A DNA stretch of 64,000 nucleotides. It comes from Anaerolineae bacterium (lineage in GTDB: Bacteria; Chloroflexota; Anaerolineae; Aggregatilineales; Phototrophicaceae). The notes beneath the pieces were generated by a model, which was not told the origin of the DNA, did no database searches, and was given only the letters and a program-made list of their open reading frames with translations. Of this stretch, positions 53,248 through 61,949 are shown one piece after another (the stretch's first letter is position 1; every line of letters begins with the position of its first letter). The stretch is from the NCBI GenBank assembly GCA_022822305.1, contig JAJEBY010000003.1, forward strand, positions 558,001-622,000, read 5' to 3'. Made by a program: the position numbers and the translations under genes.

Positions 53248-53640
53248 CCAATTGTCAAGAAACTTCACTTGCTTGTCTGTTAGAATCATGAAGTCGCTTT
53301 TTGAGTTGGCGCACCGGCGGGAAGTGCATTGATTAATAGGCTGCGCACCAGTGACAATTTGAAGTCGAAATGGAGACTTCATGGCCTCGCAGAGCTTGGA
53401 AAGCCGGCTTATACCAGTGGAACAGGCAGTAGCCCTTGTAGCCCTTCTCGAAGACGTGTATGTACATGCGGGCGAGCCAAGGCCGGCCCCTACGTTTTCT
53501 CTGTGCCCTCTGCGCCTCTGTGGTGAGGCCCCCTGCCCCACGCGTCCATCGCTCAGAACGGCTCTCATCTCGACCCCGTGTAAGATTCCCGCGCTGCCGC
53601 TCGTCCATAACTTGTAGGAACGCACGCGGGAGTACCCATC
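53248..53640. other. Gene-free stretch with degenerate repeats
   Basis: No supported gene. A decayed GGGCGAGCC/GGCCGGCCCC palindrome is at about 53470-53495. It is followed by a CTCTGTGCCCTCTGCGCCTC motif of a kind that recurs in many bacterial genomes as non-coding repeat. Frames here on both strands are low-complexity and alternate. Confidence 0.45.
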
Positions 53641-53937
53641 ATGGCGAAACAACTTGATGGCGGCGAGTTGGGCAGACTATTTGATTTCATCGTCAATGCG
53701 CCGGCAGATGAAACCTTGATCAAAATGGATTGCAATGACTGCTGCGAGAAGATCACGCGCTTGGCGGAGCAAGTCGCCAGCGGCGCCGACCTGGACGACA
53801 TCTTGCCCGAAATGAAAAGGTTCATGGCTTATTGGGGCGATTGCCGCGAAGAATTTGAGGCGCTGGTGGCGGTAATCGAGCGCGAAATGGCGCTGGAAGG
53901 CATTGAAGCGCCCGGGCGACAGGCCCCCCAGGATTAG
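53641..53937 (+). CDS. Small Cys-containing helical protein
   Basis: A 98-residue acidic protein. The segment MDCNDCCEKITRLAEQVASG followed by MKRFMAYWGDCREEFEALVAVI resembles the zinc-binding N-terminal region of anti-sigma factors (H-x-x-x-C-x-x-C), with a shifted spacing (C-x-x-CC, and a later DC). The function is unknown, but a zinc-dependent regulatory role is possible. It precedes trxB by 82 nt on the same strand, so co-expression with a thiol-redox enzyme is plausible. Confidence 0.55.
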   Translation: MAKQLDGGELGRLFDFIVNAPADETLIKMDCNDCCEKITRLAEQVASGADLDDILPEMKRFMAYWGDCREEFEALVAVIEREMALEGIEAPGRQAPQD

Positions 53938-54019
53938 ACCTTGGCAGCCGCGCAAGACGCTTTATGGAAATATGCACTCATCAGAGCACGTCAATACAAT
54001 CGCAATCGAGGATAGATAG

Positions 54020-54988
54020 ATGAAGAAAGAACGGGTTGTCATCATCGGCTCGGGACCGGCGGGCTTGACCGCCGCGCTGTATACGGCGCGGGCGCAATTG
54101 GCGCCGGTGGTCATCGCTGGGGCGCAATTGGGCGGCCAAGTTGCCATCACCCACGAAATCGAGAATTATCCCGGTTTTCCCGATGGCTTGAGCGGACCGG
54201 AATTGGTCGAGCGCATGAAGGAACATGCCGAGAACTTCGGCGCCACGTTCGAGTTCGACTTGGTTGATAGCGTGGATTTCAGCAAAGGCTCGCCTTTCCT
54301 GATCAAGACCTACGGAGAGGAATACCTGGCCGATGCGGTGATCGTGACCATCGGCGCCGATCCGCGCAAGCTGGGCGTGCCGGGCGAGGAAGATTACATC
54401 GGCGCGGGCGTCAGCTATTGCGGCACTTGCGATGGCTTTTTCTTCCGCGGCAAGGATATCGTGGTGGTCGGCGGCGGCGATTCGGCGCTGGAAGAGGCCA
54501 TCTTCCTGACGCGCTTCGCCACCAGCGTCAATATCATCCATCGCCGCGACGAGCTGCGGGCCGGCGTACAGCTGCAGCAGCGCGCCTTCAACAACGACAA
54601 AATCAGCTTCACCTGGAACTCGGTGGTTGAGGAGATCGTCGGCGGCGATGACGGCGTCAATGCCGTGCGCCTGAAGAACCGCGCCACCGGCGAGGAGACG
54701 GTTCATCCGACCGAGGGCGTCTTCATCTTCATCGGTCACGATCCCAATAACGCCATCTTCGGCGACCAAATCGCGCTCAACGAAAACGGCTATATCATCA
54801 CCGACCAGCGTTATCGCACCAATGTCGATGGCGTCTTCGCGGCGGGCGAGATTCAAGACGAGATCTGGCGTCAGGTGGCTACATCAGTCGGCCAGGGGAC
54901 CTCAGCCGCGATGGCGGCGATTCAGTGGCTGGAAGCCAACGAAGAGCGCCTGCAGGAGCTGGATGCGGTGCCGGCGGCGGGGGATTGA
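54020..54988 (+). CDS. trxB: Thioredoxin reductase
   Basis: NADPH- and FAD-dependent thioredoxin reductase, 322 residues. FAD motif IIGSGPAGLTAALYTAR (8-24), redox pair C134 and C137 in CGTCDG, NADPH motif GGGDSA (151-156) and the NADPH phosphate site HRRDELR (174-180) are all in place. The second FAD motif near 273-277 reads FAAGE rather than the usual FAAGD, a conservative change at the ribityl-binding aspartate. It reduces thioredoxin in the cytoplasm. A ribosome binding site-like GAGGATAGATAG precedes the ATG. Confidence 0.92.
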   Translation: MKKERVVIIGSGPAGLTAALYTARAQLAPVVIAGAQLGGQVAITHEIENYPGFPDGLSGPELVERMKEHAENFGATFEFDLVDSVDFSKGSPFLIKTYGEEYLADAVIVTIGADPRKLGVPGEEDYIGAGVSYCGTCDGFFFRGKDIVVVGGGDSALEEAIFLTRFATSVNIIHRRDELRAGVQLQQRAFNNDKISFTWNSVVEEIVGGDDGVNAVRLKNRATGEETVHPTEGVFIFIGHDPNNAIFGDQIALNENGYIITDQRYRTNVDGVFAAGEIQDEIWRQVATSVGQGTSAAMAAIQWLEANEERLQELDAVPAAGD

Positions 54989-55044
54989 GGCGAAGCAGCT
55001 TCTGCCCCGTATCTCTCGGAAATCGAATAACTAAGGCAGCTGGC

Positions 55045-55070
55045 GGGCGACTCATCGGGTCGCCCCTACA
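55045..55070. repeat. GGGCGACTC palindrome copy
   Basis: GGGCGACTCATCGGGTCGCCC followed by CTACATTTT; lies between the convergent trxB and hydrolase genes and may end both transcripts. Confidence 0.6.
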
Positions 55071-55088
55071 TTTTCCTGCGCATGCAAT

Positions 55089-57218
55089 TTATTCGATTGC
55101 CAGCAAGACGTGGTAACTCACTACAGAAACATCAATTCGCAGCGTGCCGTCTTCCATGTCCCAGTTGACATCGGTATCGCCGCCGAGCGCGGAGACGGTG
55201 CGAGGCGGCGATTCCACATCAACCTCCACGCGGACATCAATGCTGGGAATAGTCTCGTTGATGGGCAGGCGAGTCTCGTCGCGCACGCTGTTGACCAGGT
55301 GAATGAGCAGGCGCTCGCCCTGCTTGAATGCGGTGACGGCCAACGTATCCCCGGCGTTGGACACGCGAACGGGCGCGGGCGTGCTCGCGCTCCACTTGAC
55401 GGCGGCCGCCATCAGCCTGCGGAAATCGCGGATGCCGAACTCGAGATAACGCGCGCCGACGGGAGTGGTGAATAGTACGCTGCGCCCTCCGCCGGCAGTC
55501 TCGTTCGCCAGCGCAGTCGGCGGTCCAATATCTTCGCTGAGCGGACCATAATGCACGACGGATGCCCCGCGCACTTCGGCAATGGTATCGGCGGATTCCG
55601 CATCCACCACCACTTGCATGCCCATGGTCGGCAGGCGCTTGCCCGCTGGTATCTCGGTCGGCAGGGCGCCGGCGCCCGTCATCTGCATGTAGATATCGAA
55701 TTGGAACGGCAGGGTCTCTTCCAGATAGCGCGCGCCGAAGGCAGCTGACAAGTCATCGTCTGGCGTTCGCACGCCGGTTTGATCGTACATGCCGCTCTCG
55801 TACGAGCCAATCAGCCCGCCGCCGTCGGCGACGAACTGCCGGATCGCCGCTTTGCTCGCCGCTGAAAGACAGCTGGCGTTGGGCAGGATGAGTACCTGAT
55901 AGCGGACGAGGCCATCGACGAGATCGGCTTCAGTGATGACATCGAAAAGCGTTTTCTCCTGCAGCAGCGCTTTGGCGAATCCTTTGAGTTCACTCAGATG
56001 CGCGGGTTTGCCATCGACATGATCAAAGCGCTCCACGGTTGTCTGTGAGTAGAGCAACGCGACGTAGGGGATGCTGTCACGATCGCGCAGATAAGGCGCC
56101 AGCGCCTCCGCCTCCGCGAATCGCGCATAAACGCGATCCCAAGCTTCTTGATCGACTTGATCCGGGTAGTAGCGGGCGAAGAGCGGCGCGGCGTTATTGG
56201 CCAGTAGTTCGGCCATCGACAAGCGCAATTCCGTTTCGCCCATGCCATAGAGATCGAAGGGCGATTGCGCCATCATGCTCAAGACCAGGATCTGCTTGTC
56301 TTTAGCGATGGATTGCACGCAGCGCAGCGCCACGCCATACCACCACAGCGGCTCACCGACGCTGGCGCGATACAATTCCATGTGCGCGACATCGCCGGTC
56401 TCGGCGGTGCGCGTCATGTCATCGCCGTGCGCCAGCGGCACATGCCAGGATACGCCAAAACGCTCGCGATAATAGGAGCGCTGCGGCGGCGCGCCGGAAA
56501 AGTAATTTGGCTTCTCGCTCAAGCTGGCCAATGGGAAGGCGCCCTGGAAGAAGACGCAGCGGTCCTCGCGCTTGGCGGTGTCATAGAGCGATCGGCGCCA
56601 ATCCGCGATCTGATCGTAGCGCCAGGCGATGAATTGCTGAAAGACGGGATCGTCCCAGTTTTCGGCCGTCGGCAGCGGCACGCCGAATTCCGCTGCAAAG
56701 GCGCGTTGGCAGGCTGAACTGGCGGACCAGCTTTGGAAACTCGGCTCATCGAAATAGAAGCCATCGACGGCGTAATTGTCGGCGATCTCGCGCACGATCG
56801 AGGCTAGGTAATCGCGATAGAGGCTGAGCGGATCCATGGCGACCGAATTGTATTCGTCATCCCAGCTGGTGACGCGGCCGTCGGCTTTGCGCTGCGCCCA
56901 ATCCGGATGCGCGAAGTAGAGATCGCGATTGCCCCAGATTGACGCCAGATAGGCGACGACGCGCTGTCCATTGGCGCGCGCGGCGGCGATGGTTTCCGCC
57001 AACAGATCTCGCTCGCCGAGACCGGGATAATGGGGCGCGATCCGGCTTTGATAGAAGGCTGTGCCGCCCGGGTAATAGCCGGTGGAGAAGACCACCAGCG
57101 TATTGACGCTTCCGCGATGCGTCTCGTCGACGATGCCTTTGACATCAATGGTCGCCACATCGGATGCGGGAAATTCCAGCGTGACGGCTCGCAGCGGTTC
57201 GTCCCACCAATGGGTCAT
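55089..57218 (-). CDS. GHL6-like TIM-barrel hydrolase with amidotransferase-like domain
   Basis: A 709-residue protein. The N-terminal part (about 1-340) is an alpha-amylase-type TIM barrel of the hypothetical glycosyl hydrolase 6 kind: TLVVFSTGYYPGGTAFY, HPDWAQRKADGRV and the strand YAVDGFYFDEPSF with D and E at the expected catalytic strand end. Residues about 380-560 form a beta-galactosidase trimerisation/class I glutamine amidotransferase-like domain (YQVLILPNASCLSAASKAAIRQFVADGGGLIGSYESGMYDQ). A beta-sandwich follows. No signal peptide is seen, so it may act on imported glycosides. It lies 12 nt after the M20 peptidase gene. Confidence 0.72.
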   Translation of the reverse strand: MTHWWDEPLRAVTLEFPASDVATIDVKGIVDETHRGSVNTLVVFSTGYYPGGTAFYQSRIAPHYPGLGERDLLAETIAAARANGQRVVAYLASIWGNRDLYFAHPDWAQRKADGRVTSWDDEYNSVAMDPLSLYRDYLASIVREIADNYAVDGFYFDEPSFQSWSASSACQRAFAAEFGVPLPTAENWDDPVFQQFIAWRYDQIADWRRSLYDTAKREDRCVFFQGAFPLASLSEKPNYFSGAPPQRSYYRERFGVSWHVPLAHGDDMTRTAETGDVAHMELYRASVGEPLWWYGVALRCVQSIAKDKQILVLSMMAQSPFDLYGMGETELRLSMAELLANNAAPLFARYYPDQVDQEAWDRVYARFAEAEALAPYLRDRDSIPYVALLYSQTTVERFDHVDGKPAHLSELKGFAKALLQEKTLFDVITEADLVDGLVRYQVLILPNASCLSAASKAAIRQFVADGGGLIGSYESGMYDQTGVRTPDDDLSAAFGARYLEETLPFQFDIYMQMTGAGALPTEIPAGKRLPTMGMQVVVDAESADTIAEVRGASVVHYGPLSEDIGPPTALANETAGGGRSVLFTTPVGARYLEFGIRDFRRLMAAAVKWSASTPAPVRVSNAGDTLAVTAFKQGERLLIHLVNSVRDETRLPINETIPSIDVRVEVDVESPPRTVSALGGDTDVNWDMEDGTLRIDVSVVSYHVLLAIE

Positions 57219-57230
57219 ATTTCGTCCTCC

Positions 57231-58496
57231 CTACGACGCCACGCCGCACCAGTCGACCGCCATGCGCGCCAGCACGCGCGCGCAATCAATCACCTGCTCG
57301 AATTCAATATACTCGTCGGTGCTGTGAATCATGGCGCCGGAGGGACCGAAGAGCACGGATGGCGTATCGCCATACAGCACCGGCAAGCGCAGGTCGCAGC
57401 CACCTGAACCGCCCACTTGCACCTCACGACCGGTGACGGACTTGGCGGCCTGGCTCAGCGTACCGACCATGGGATGATTCGGGTCGATCTGCGCTGAATC
57501 AAACCACAGGCCGAACCATTCGATGCCCAATGGATGCTCGCTGAACCAGGGGTCCTTCGCCGACCACTCCTGGATATAGCGTTTGAAATCGGCTTTGATC
57601 TGGTGGATGTCTTCGCCGGGCAGGCATTCGATTGATCCTTCCAAGATGGCTTGCGAAGCGATGGTCGAGGGCCATTCGCCGGCGACCATCTTGCAGATGC
57701 CGGTCGGTACTTTTGTGTTGTAAATCTCGTCGTAGAGGGGGTGGCTGACCTCGGATTCCCGCATGATGGAATAGGCTTCGACGGCGTGGAAAACTTCGAA
57801 GGCTTTGGTGATGGGATTGGTCAGTTCGTGTTTGTATTCGATGCCGCCTTCTTCGCCGGGCACGGTGATGCGGAAGAATTGCGCGCCGCGATTGGAAACG
57901 GCCACTTTGTCCAGCCCGGTCGGTTCGGTGAAGATGCAGGCATCGGCGCTGTAACCGCGCATGACCGAGGCCAGGGTGCCGTTGCCGCCGGATTCTTCGT
58001 CGACGACGCACTCGACGATGACATCGCCTTGAAGCGCAAGGCCGGCTGATTGCAGCGCCATGACGCACAGCACATTGCTGACCACGCCGCCTTTCATATC
58101 GGCGCTGCCGCGGCCATAAACCTTGCCGTCGACGAATTCGCCGCTGAAGGGACTGTAGGTCCAGAGTTCCGGCGGACCGAAAGGCACGACATCGAGGTGG
58201 CCGTTGAACTTCAGCGACCGGCCGCCGCCGCTGCCGCGATGGACGCCGACCACATTGGGACGATCGGCGTAGGAGAAGCCCGTGGGCACAAAAGCCGGAT
58301 GGGCGGCCAGCTCCGCATCGTCAGGCACCCAGCGATCGACCTCCAGCCCAAGCGCGTTCAGCACCCGCTCCATGACATCCATGCAGGGTTTCTCTTCGCC
58401 TTCGAGCGAGGGGATGCGCACCAGCTCTTGAAGCAGATTCAGCGCGTCATCGCGATGCTTTTCGATGGCTTGATCGATTTGGTGGTAGGTGTTCAT
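57231..58496 (-). CDS. M20-family metallopeptidase (ArgE/DapE/ACY1-like)
   Basis: Zinc-dependent amidohydrolase or peptidase, 421 residues. Metal and catalytic residues are visible: H and D in FNGHLDVVP, D in GRGSADMKGG, the E-E pair in VVDEESGGNGT, E in FTEPT and H in MIHSTDEY. An insertion-dimerisation domain occupies about 200-310. Members deacylate N-acyl amino acids or cut dipeptides. Transcribed with the hydrolase gene; the gap upstream holds palindromic repeats. Substrate could relate to the transporter upstream. Confidence 0.9.
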   Translation of the reverse strand: MNTYHQIDQAIEKHRDDALNLLQELVRIPSLEGEEKPCMDVMERVLNALGLEVDRWVPDDAELAAHPAFVPTGFSYADRPNVVGVHRGSGGGRSLKFNGHLDVVPFGPPELWTYSPFSGEFVDGKVYGRGSADMKGGVVSNVLCVMALQSAGLALQGDVIVECVVDEESGGNGTLASVMRGYSADACIFTEPTGLDKVAVSNRGAQFFRITVPGEEGGIEYKHELTNPITKAFEVFHAVEAYSIMRESEVSHPLYDEIYNTKVPTGICKMVAGEWPSTIASQAILEGSIECLPGEDIHQIKADFKRYIQEWSAKDPWFSEHPLGIEWFGLWFDSAQIDPNHPMVGTLSQAAKSVTGREVQVGGSGGCDLRLPVLYGDTPSVLFGPSGAMIHSTDEYIEFEQVIDCARVLARMAVDWCGVAS

Positions 58497-58547
58497 GCAA
58501 TGATTTCTCCTCGTTTTGCCAACCTCACCCCCAACAGGAGCGATCTG

Positions 58548-58617
58548 GGGCGTTTCGCTGAAACGCCCGCTAATGGAATGTCAATGAAAACGGGCGACAC
58601 GGCGGGTCGCCCCTACA
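58548..58617. repeat. Two palindromes upstream of the M20 gene
   Basis: GGGCGTTTCGCTGAAACGCCC (58548-58568) and GGGCGACACGGCGGGTCGCCC with CTACAA (58591-58617). The gap 58497-58697 has no gene. These may end the transcript of the permease gene to the right. Confidence 0.6.
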
Positions 58618-58697
58618 ATCGATATCATGAGAACGCGTTTTCGGCGGGACAAACCAAACACGTACAGATCCCCGTTCCATTTGGGCAAGTCCGTACG

Positions 58698-59537
58698 CTA
58701 GCCCTTCACGGCGCCGAAGGTCAGCGCCGAGATGAAGTAGCGGCGCACGAGCAATGCGAATACAACCACCGGCAGCGTACCGATGGTGGCGGTGGCGAAC
58801 ATCGGTCCCCATTTGATGCCGGAGTGCGTCATGAAAAAGGCGATGGTGGTGGGCATGGTGCGGGCTTCGGTCGAGGTCAGGAAGAATGACAGGCTGAATT
58901 CGTTCCAGACGCCGATGAAGATGAGAATCGCCGTGGCGGCGACGCCCCCTGCCATCAGCGGCAAGGTGATCAGGCGGAAAGCCTTGAAGCGCGAGGCGCC
59001 ATCAACCATGGCCGATTCTTCCAATTCGACCGGGATGCCTTCGACGAAGCCGCGCATCATCCATATTGCATAGGGCACATTCCAGAGCAAATAAACCACA
59101 ATCAAGAAAAGATGCGTATCAAATAGATCCAGCGCTCGCGCGATGAAGAAAAGCGCGAAGACGATTGAAATGCCCGGCACCATTTGCAGGAAGAGGAAAC
59201 CGTAGGCGATGCCTTCCTTGTAGCGGAAGCGATAGCGAGCGAAGCTGTAGGTGGCGGGGATGGCGATGAGGATGGTCAACAGCGTGCTGCAGACGGCGAT
59301 GATGGTGCTGTTTTTCATGTAAAATAAAATATTCATATCATCGAATATATTGTGGTAGTGCTCGAGGGTCGGCGTGAACAGCCAGACCGGCGGATAAGCG
59401 AAGGTCTCGAGCCGCGTCTTGAAGCTGGAAGTGACCATGAAAAGGTAAGGGAAGAGGAAAGCCGCGACCACAAAAATCGTCAGCAGGTCGAGCAGTCGAT
59501 TGCCCAAGATGGCGGGTCGGTTTCGAACTTTCAGCAT
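58698..59537 (-). CDS. Sugar ABC transporter permease (MalG type), second system
   Basis: CUT1 permease of 279 residues with six helices; starts MLKVRNRPAILGNRLLDLLTIFVVAAFLFPYLFMVTSSFKT. The SSFKTRLETFAYPPVWLFTPTLEHYH block and the docking loop PVELEESAMVDGASRFKAFRLITLPLM are typical. The tail reads ALTFGAVKG. It begins 1 nt after the stop of the MalF-type gene. No ATPase gene is nearby, so it may share the one at 32682. Confidence 0.92.
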   Translation of the reverse strand: MLKVRNRPAILGNRLLDLLTIFVVAAFLFPYLFMVTSSFKTRLETFAYPPVWLFTPTLEHYHNIFDDMNILFYMKNSTIIAVCSTLLTILIAIPATYSFARYRFRYKEGIAYGFLFLQMVPGISIVFALFFIARALDLFDTHLFLIVVYLLWNVPYAIWMMRGFVEGIPVELEESAMVDGASRFKAFRLITLPLMAGGVAATAILIFIGVWNEFSLSFFLTSTEARTMPTTIAFFMTHSGIKWGPMFATATIGTLPVVVFALLVRRYFISALTFGAVKG

Positions 59538-59538
59538 C

Positions 59539-60441
59539 TCAAGCCTCGAACTTGATGCGCTCGCGCATTTTGATCAGTATGACCGTCAGCGCGACGATGA
59601 TGATGATCAGCATGACGCTGGCCGCCGAGCCGCGCCCGACATCGCGTTGAACGAGCGTCGTCCGATATACGTAGAGCGGCAAGGTCGTGGTGGTGGTGCC
59701 GGGTCCGCCGCTGAACATGACAAAGATGACATCGAACAAACGCAGCACATCCATGAAGCGCAGGATCAGCGTGGTCAAAATCAAGGGCAGCATCATCGGC
59801 AGCGTCAAATGCGCGAAGGATTGCCAGCGTGAAGCGCCGTCGACGCGCGCGGCTTCAAAGGGTTCGACCGGCAGCGTCTGCAGACCCGCTAACAGGATCA
59901 GGATGAAAAATGGCGTCCACTCCCAGATATCAACCAGGATGACCGCCCAAAGCGCCAAATCTTTGCCGTACCAGTTGTGACGGATGCCGGTGAAGGTCTC
60001 GAAGAAGAAGTTGATCAAGCCGTCATACGAGAAATAAAGCCTGCCGATCAAGCCGACCATGGAAGGCATCAGCACGACGGGAATGATCAAGACCGCGGTG
60101 AAGAGCGAATTGCCCCGCATCTTGCGATTGAGCAGCAGCGCGATGGCAAAGCCGATCAGCAACTCGGGGATAAGCGTGCCCAGCAAGTAATGAATGGTGA
60201 CGCGCAGGGTCGCCCCGAAGGTGCTGTGCTCGTTGGTCAGCAGCCATTGATAATTCTCCAGCCCGACGCCCTCAGCCAAGCGGAAAGGCTCGCCGAAGGT
60301 CAGATCGACTGTGCTGAGCTGAAAGAGCGAGATTGCGCTGTAGGCGGCGATGCTGAAGACGACAGCAAAAGCCGGCAAGATGAGAAGCGCCGGCGCCAAC
60401 CAGGCGGGTCGGCGCCGCTGCGATCTGGCATTGTGTGTCAT
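59539..60441 (-). CDS. Sugar ABC transporter permease (MalF type), second system
   Basis: CUT1 permease of 300 residues. After a basic tail (MTHNARSQRRRP) comes helix WLAPALLILPAFAVVFSIAAYS, then LTFGEPFRLAEGVGLENYQWLLTNEH, an extracytoplasmic segment, and the docking loop VEPFEAARVDGASRWQSFAHLTLPMM. The ATG at 60441 is chosen over 60492 because the extra residues are antisense-like and not conserved. It lies 61 nt after the binding-protein gene. Confidence 0.9.
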   Translation of the reverse strand: MTHNARSQRRRPAWLAPALLILPAFAVVFSIAAYSAISLFQLSTVDLTFGEPFRLAEGVGLENYQWLLTNEHSTFGATLRVTIHYLLGTLIPELLIGFAIALLLNRKMRGNSLFTAVLIIPVVLMPSMVGLIGRLYFSYDGLINFFFETFTGIRHNWYGKDLALWAVILVDIWEWTPFFILILLAGLQTLPVEPFEAARVDGASRWQSFAHLTLPMMLPLILTTLILRFMDVLRLFDVIFVMFSGGPGTTTTTLPLYVYRTTLVQRDVGRGSAASVMLIIIIVALTVILIKMRERIKFEA

Positions 60442-60502
60442 GAACGGTTTTCCAGAGCGTGGCAGGTTCGCCGCTCGACGAACCTGCCACAATCAAAGCT
60501 GC

Positions 60503-61825
60503 TTATTCGGCAAGCACTTCGGAGACTTGTGCCTGCATGCTGGCGATGGCTTCTTCGACGGTTATCTCGCCGATGAAGGCGCGCGCGCCTTCGATGCCCA
60601 TGATCTCGCTGACCTGGCTCCACTTCGGCGTGGGCAGCACGACGCTCAAGCCGAGTTCACCGAGCGCGGCCGCTTGTTCCAAGGTTGCCAGGGTGGCTTC
60701 GTAGTAGGGATTGGCCGCTTGCAGATCGGGATCGCCCAGCGCCGATGAGCGCGAGACGATGCCGCCATTGGCCAGGTAATCGGCTTGCAAGCCTTCACTG
60801 GTCAAGTAGGCGATGAAAGCCCAGGTGGCTTCCTTGTTCATCGAATCGTCCATCATGGCGTAGGACCAACCCCAAACGCCGGAGTAGGCGCCGGAAGGTC
60901 CCGCGGGCAGCGGGCTGTAGCCGGTCATGCCGGCCACCAGCGATTTATCCGGATTCTCCACTTCGGGCGCTGCGGCCGATGCCTCGATCATGATGGCGGC
61001 GCGTCCGAGCATGAAGGCGTCCCAGGCTTCGGGGAAGGAGAATGATTCGACGCCGACCGGACCATGCTGCCAGAGATCGCGGATGTATTCCAGCGAGGCG
61101 ACGGTGCCGGGCGAATCGAGCGCGACATCGCCCGTGGCCGGATCAACCATCATGCCGCCGAAGGGCGCCAGGAAGATCGACCACATATAGGTGAATTCCC
61201 AGCCCAGACGAGCGCGATAAGAGATGCCATGCACGCCATCGACATTCTCGCTGAAATAGGCGGCGGCTTCCATCACCTCGTCATAGGTGGTGGGGACGGC
61301 AATGCCATGTTCCTCGAAGAGATCCTGCCGATAGAACATGAAGACGGTCTCGCCGGCGAAGGGGATGCCATAATGCATGCCATCTTCCCAGAGGAACATA
61401 TCACGATAGGCTTGCAAGATATCTTCATAGTTGAACCAATCCGGCGTGATATCGGATTCGATCCAGGGTTCGAGCGGTGTGGCGTAGCCGCTTGACGCCA
61501 CCAGCGGGCTCCATTCGATGGCGGTCATCATGGCATCGTAGCTGGCGGATTCGGCCGAGACTTCCAGCAGCATGCGCTGGCCCAGCTGGCCCTCTTCCAT
61601 TTCATCCAGCACAACCGTGATGCCGGTGAGTTCTTCAAAGCGCGGGATCATGGTCTTGAAGGCTTCAATCGACGGATGCGAAGCCACCGCGACGGTGATC
61701 TCGGTACCGCCATAAGCCTCTTTGATGCCCGCGGCCCACTCTTCTATTGGATCTTGAGCAATAGCCGTGAAGCTGGAAAAAACTAGCGCGACAATCAAAA
61801 GTACTAAAGTGAATCTGACATTCAT
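60503..61825 (-). CDS. Sugar ABC transporter substrate-binding protein, second system
   Basis: Family 1 solute-binding protein of 440 residues. Signal peptide about 1-23 (FTAIAQ). Family pattern: TEITVAVASHPSIEAFKTMIPRFEELTGITV, then the GIPFAGETVFMFYRQDLFEEHGI block and a C-terminal helix bundle. The ATG at 61825 has AAAGGAA about 7 nt upstream, so the longer frame is not used. It heads a leftward binding protein-MalF-MalG operon. Confidence 0.9.
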   Translation of the reverse strand: MNVRFTLVLLIVALVFSSFTAIAQDPIEEWAAGIKEAYGGTEITVAVASHPSIEAFKTMIPRFEELTGITVVLDEMEEGQLGQRMLLEVSAESASYDAMMTAIEWSPLVASSGYATPLEPWIESDITPDWFNYEDILQAYRDMFLWEDGMHYGIPFAGETVFMFYRQDLFEEHGIAVPTTYDEVMEAAAYFSENVDGVHGISYRARLGWEFTYMWSIFLAPFGGMMVDPATGDVALDSPGTVASLEYIRDLWQHGPVGVESFSFPEAWDAFMLGRAAIMIEASAAAPEVENPDKSLVAGMTGYSPLPAGPSGAYSGVWGWSYAMMDDSMNKEATWAFIAYLTSEGLQADYLANGGIVSRSSALGDPDLQAANPYYEATLATLEQAAALGELGLSVVLPTPKWSQVSEIMGIEGARAFIGEITVEEAIASMQAQVSEVLAE

Positions 61826-61949
61826 TGCTACGTTCCTTTCTACGACTGTATAGGATGGATACACGCTTGAAGCAAAACTTTCGCCCACTGCGAAAGTTCT
61901 ACGCACTACGATAACAACTTTCTCGGAGACTCGCCAACAATTCGCGATG

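Noticed and set aside
53329..53657. Short frames around CTCTGTGCCCTCTGCGCCTC
   Set aside because: Repeat-derived, alternating on both strands, no ribosome binding site.
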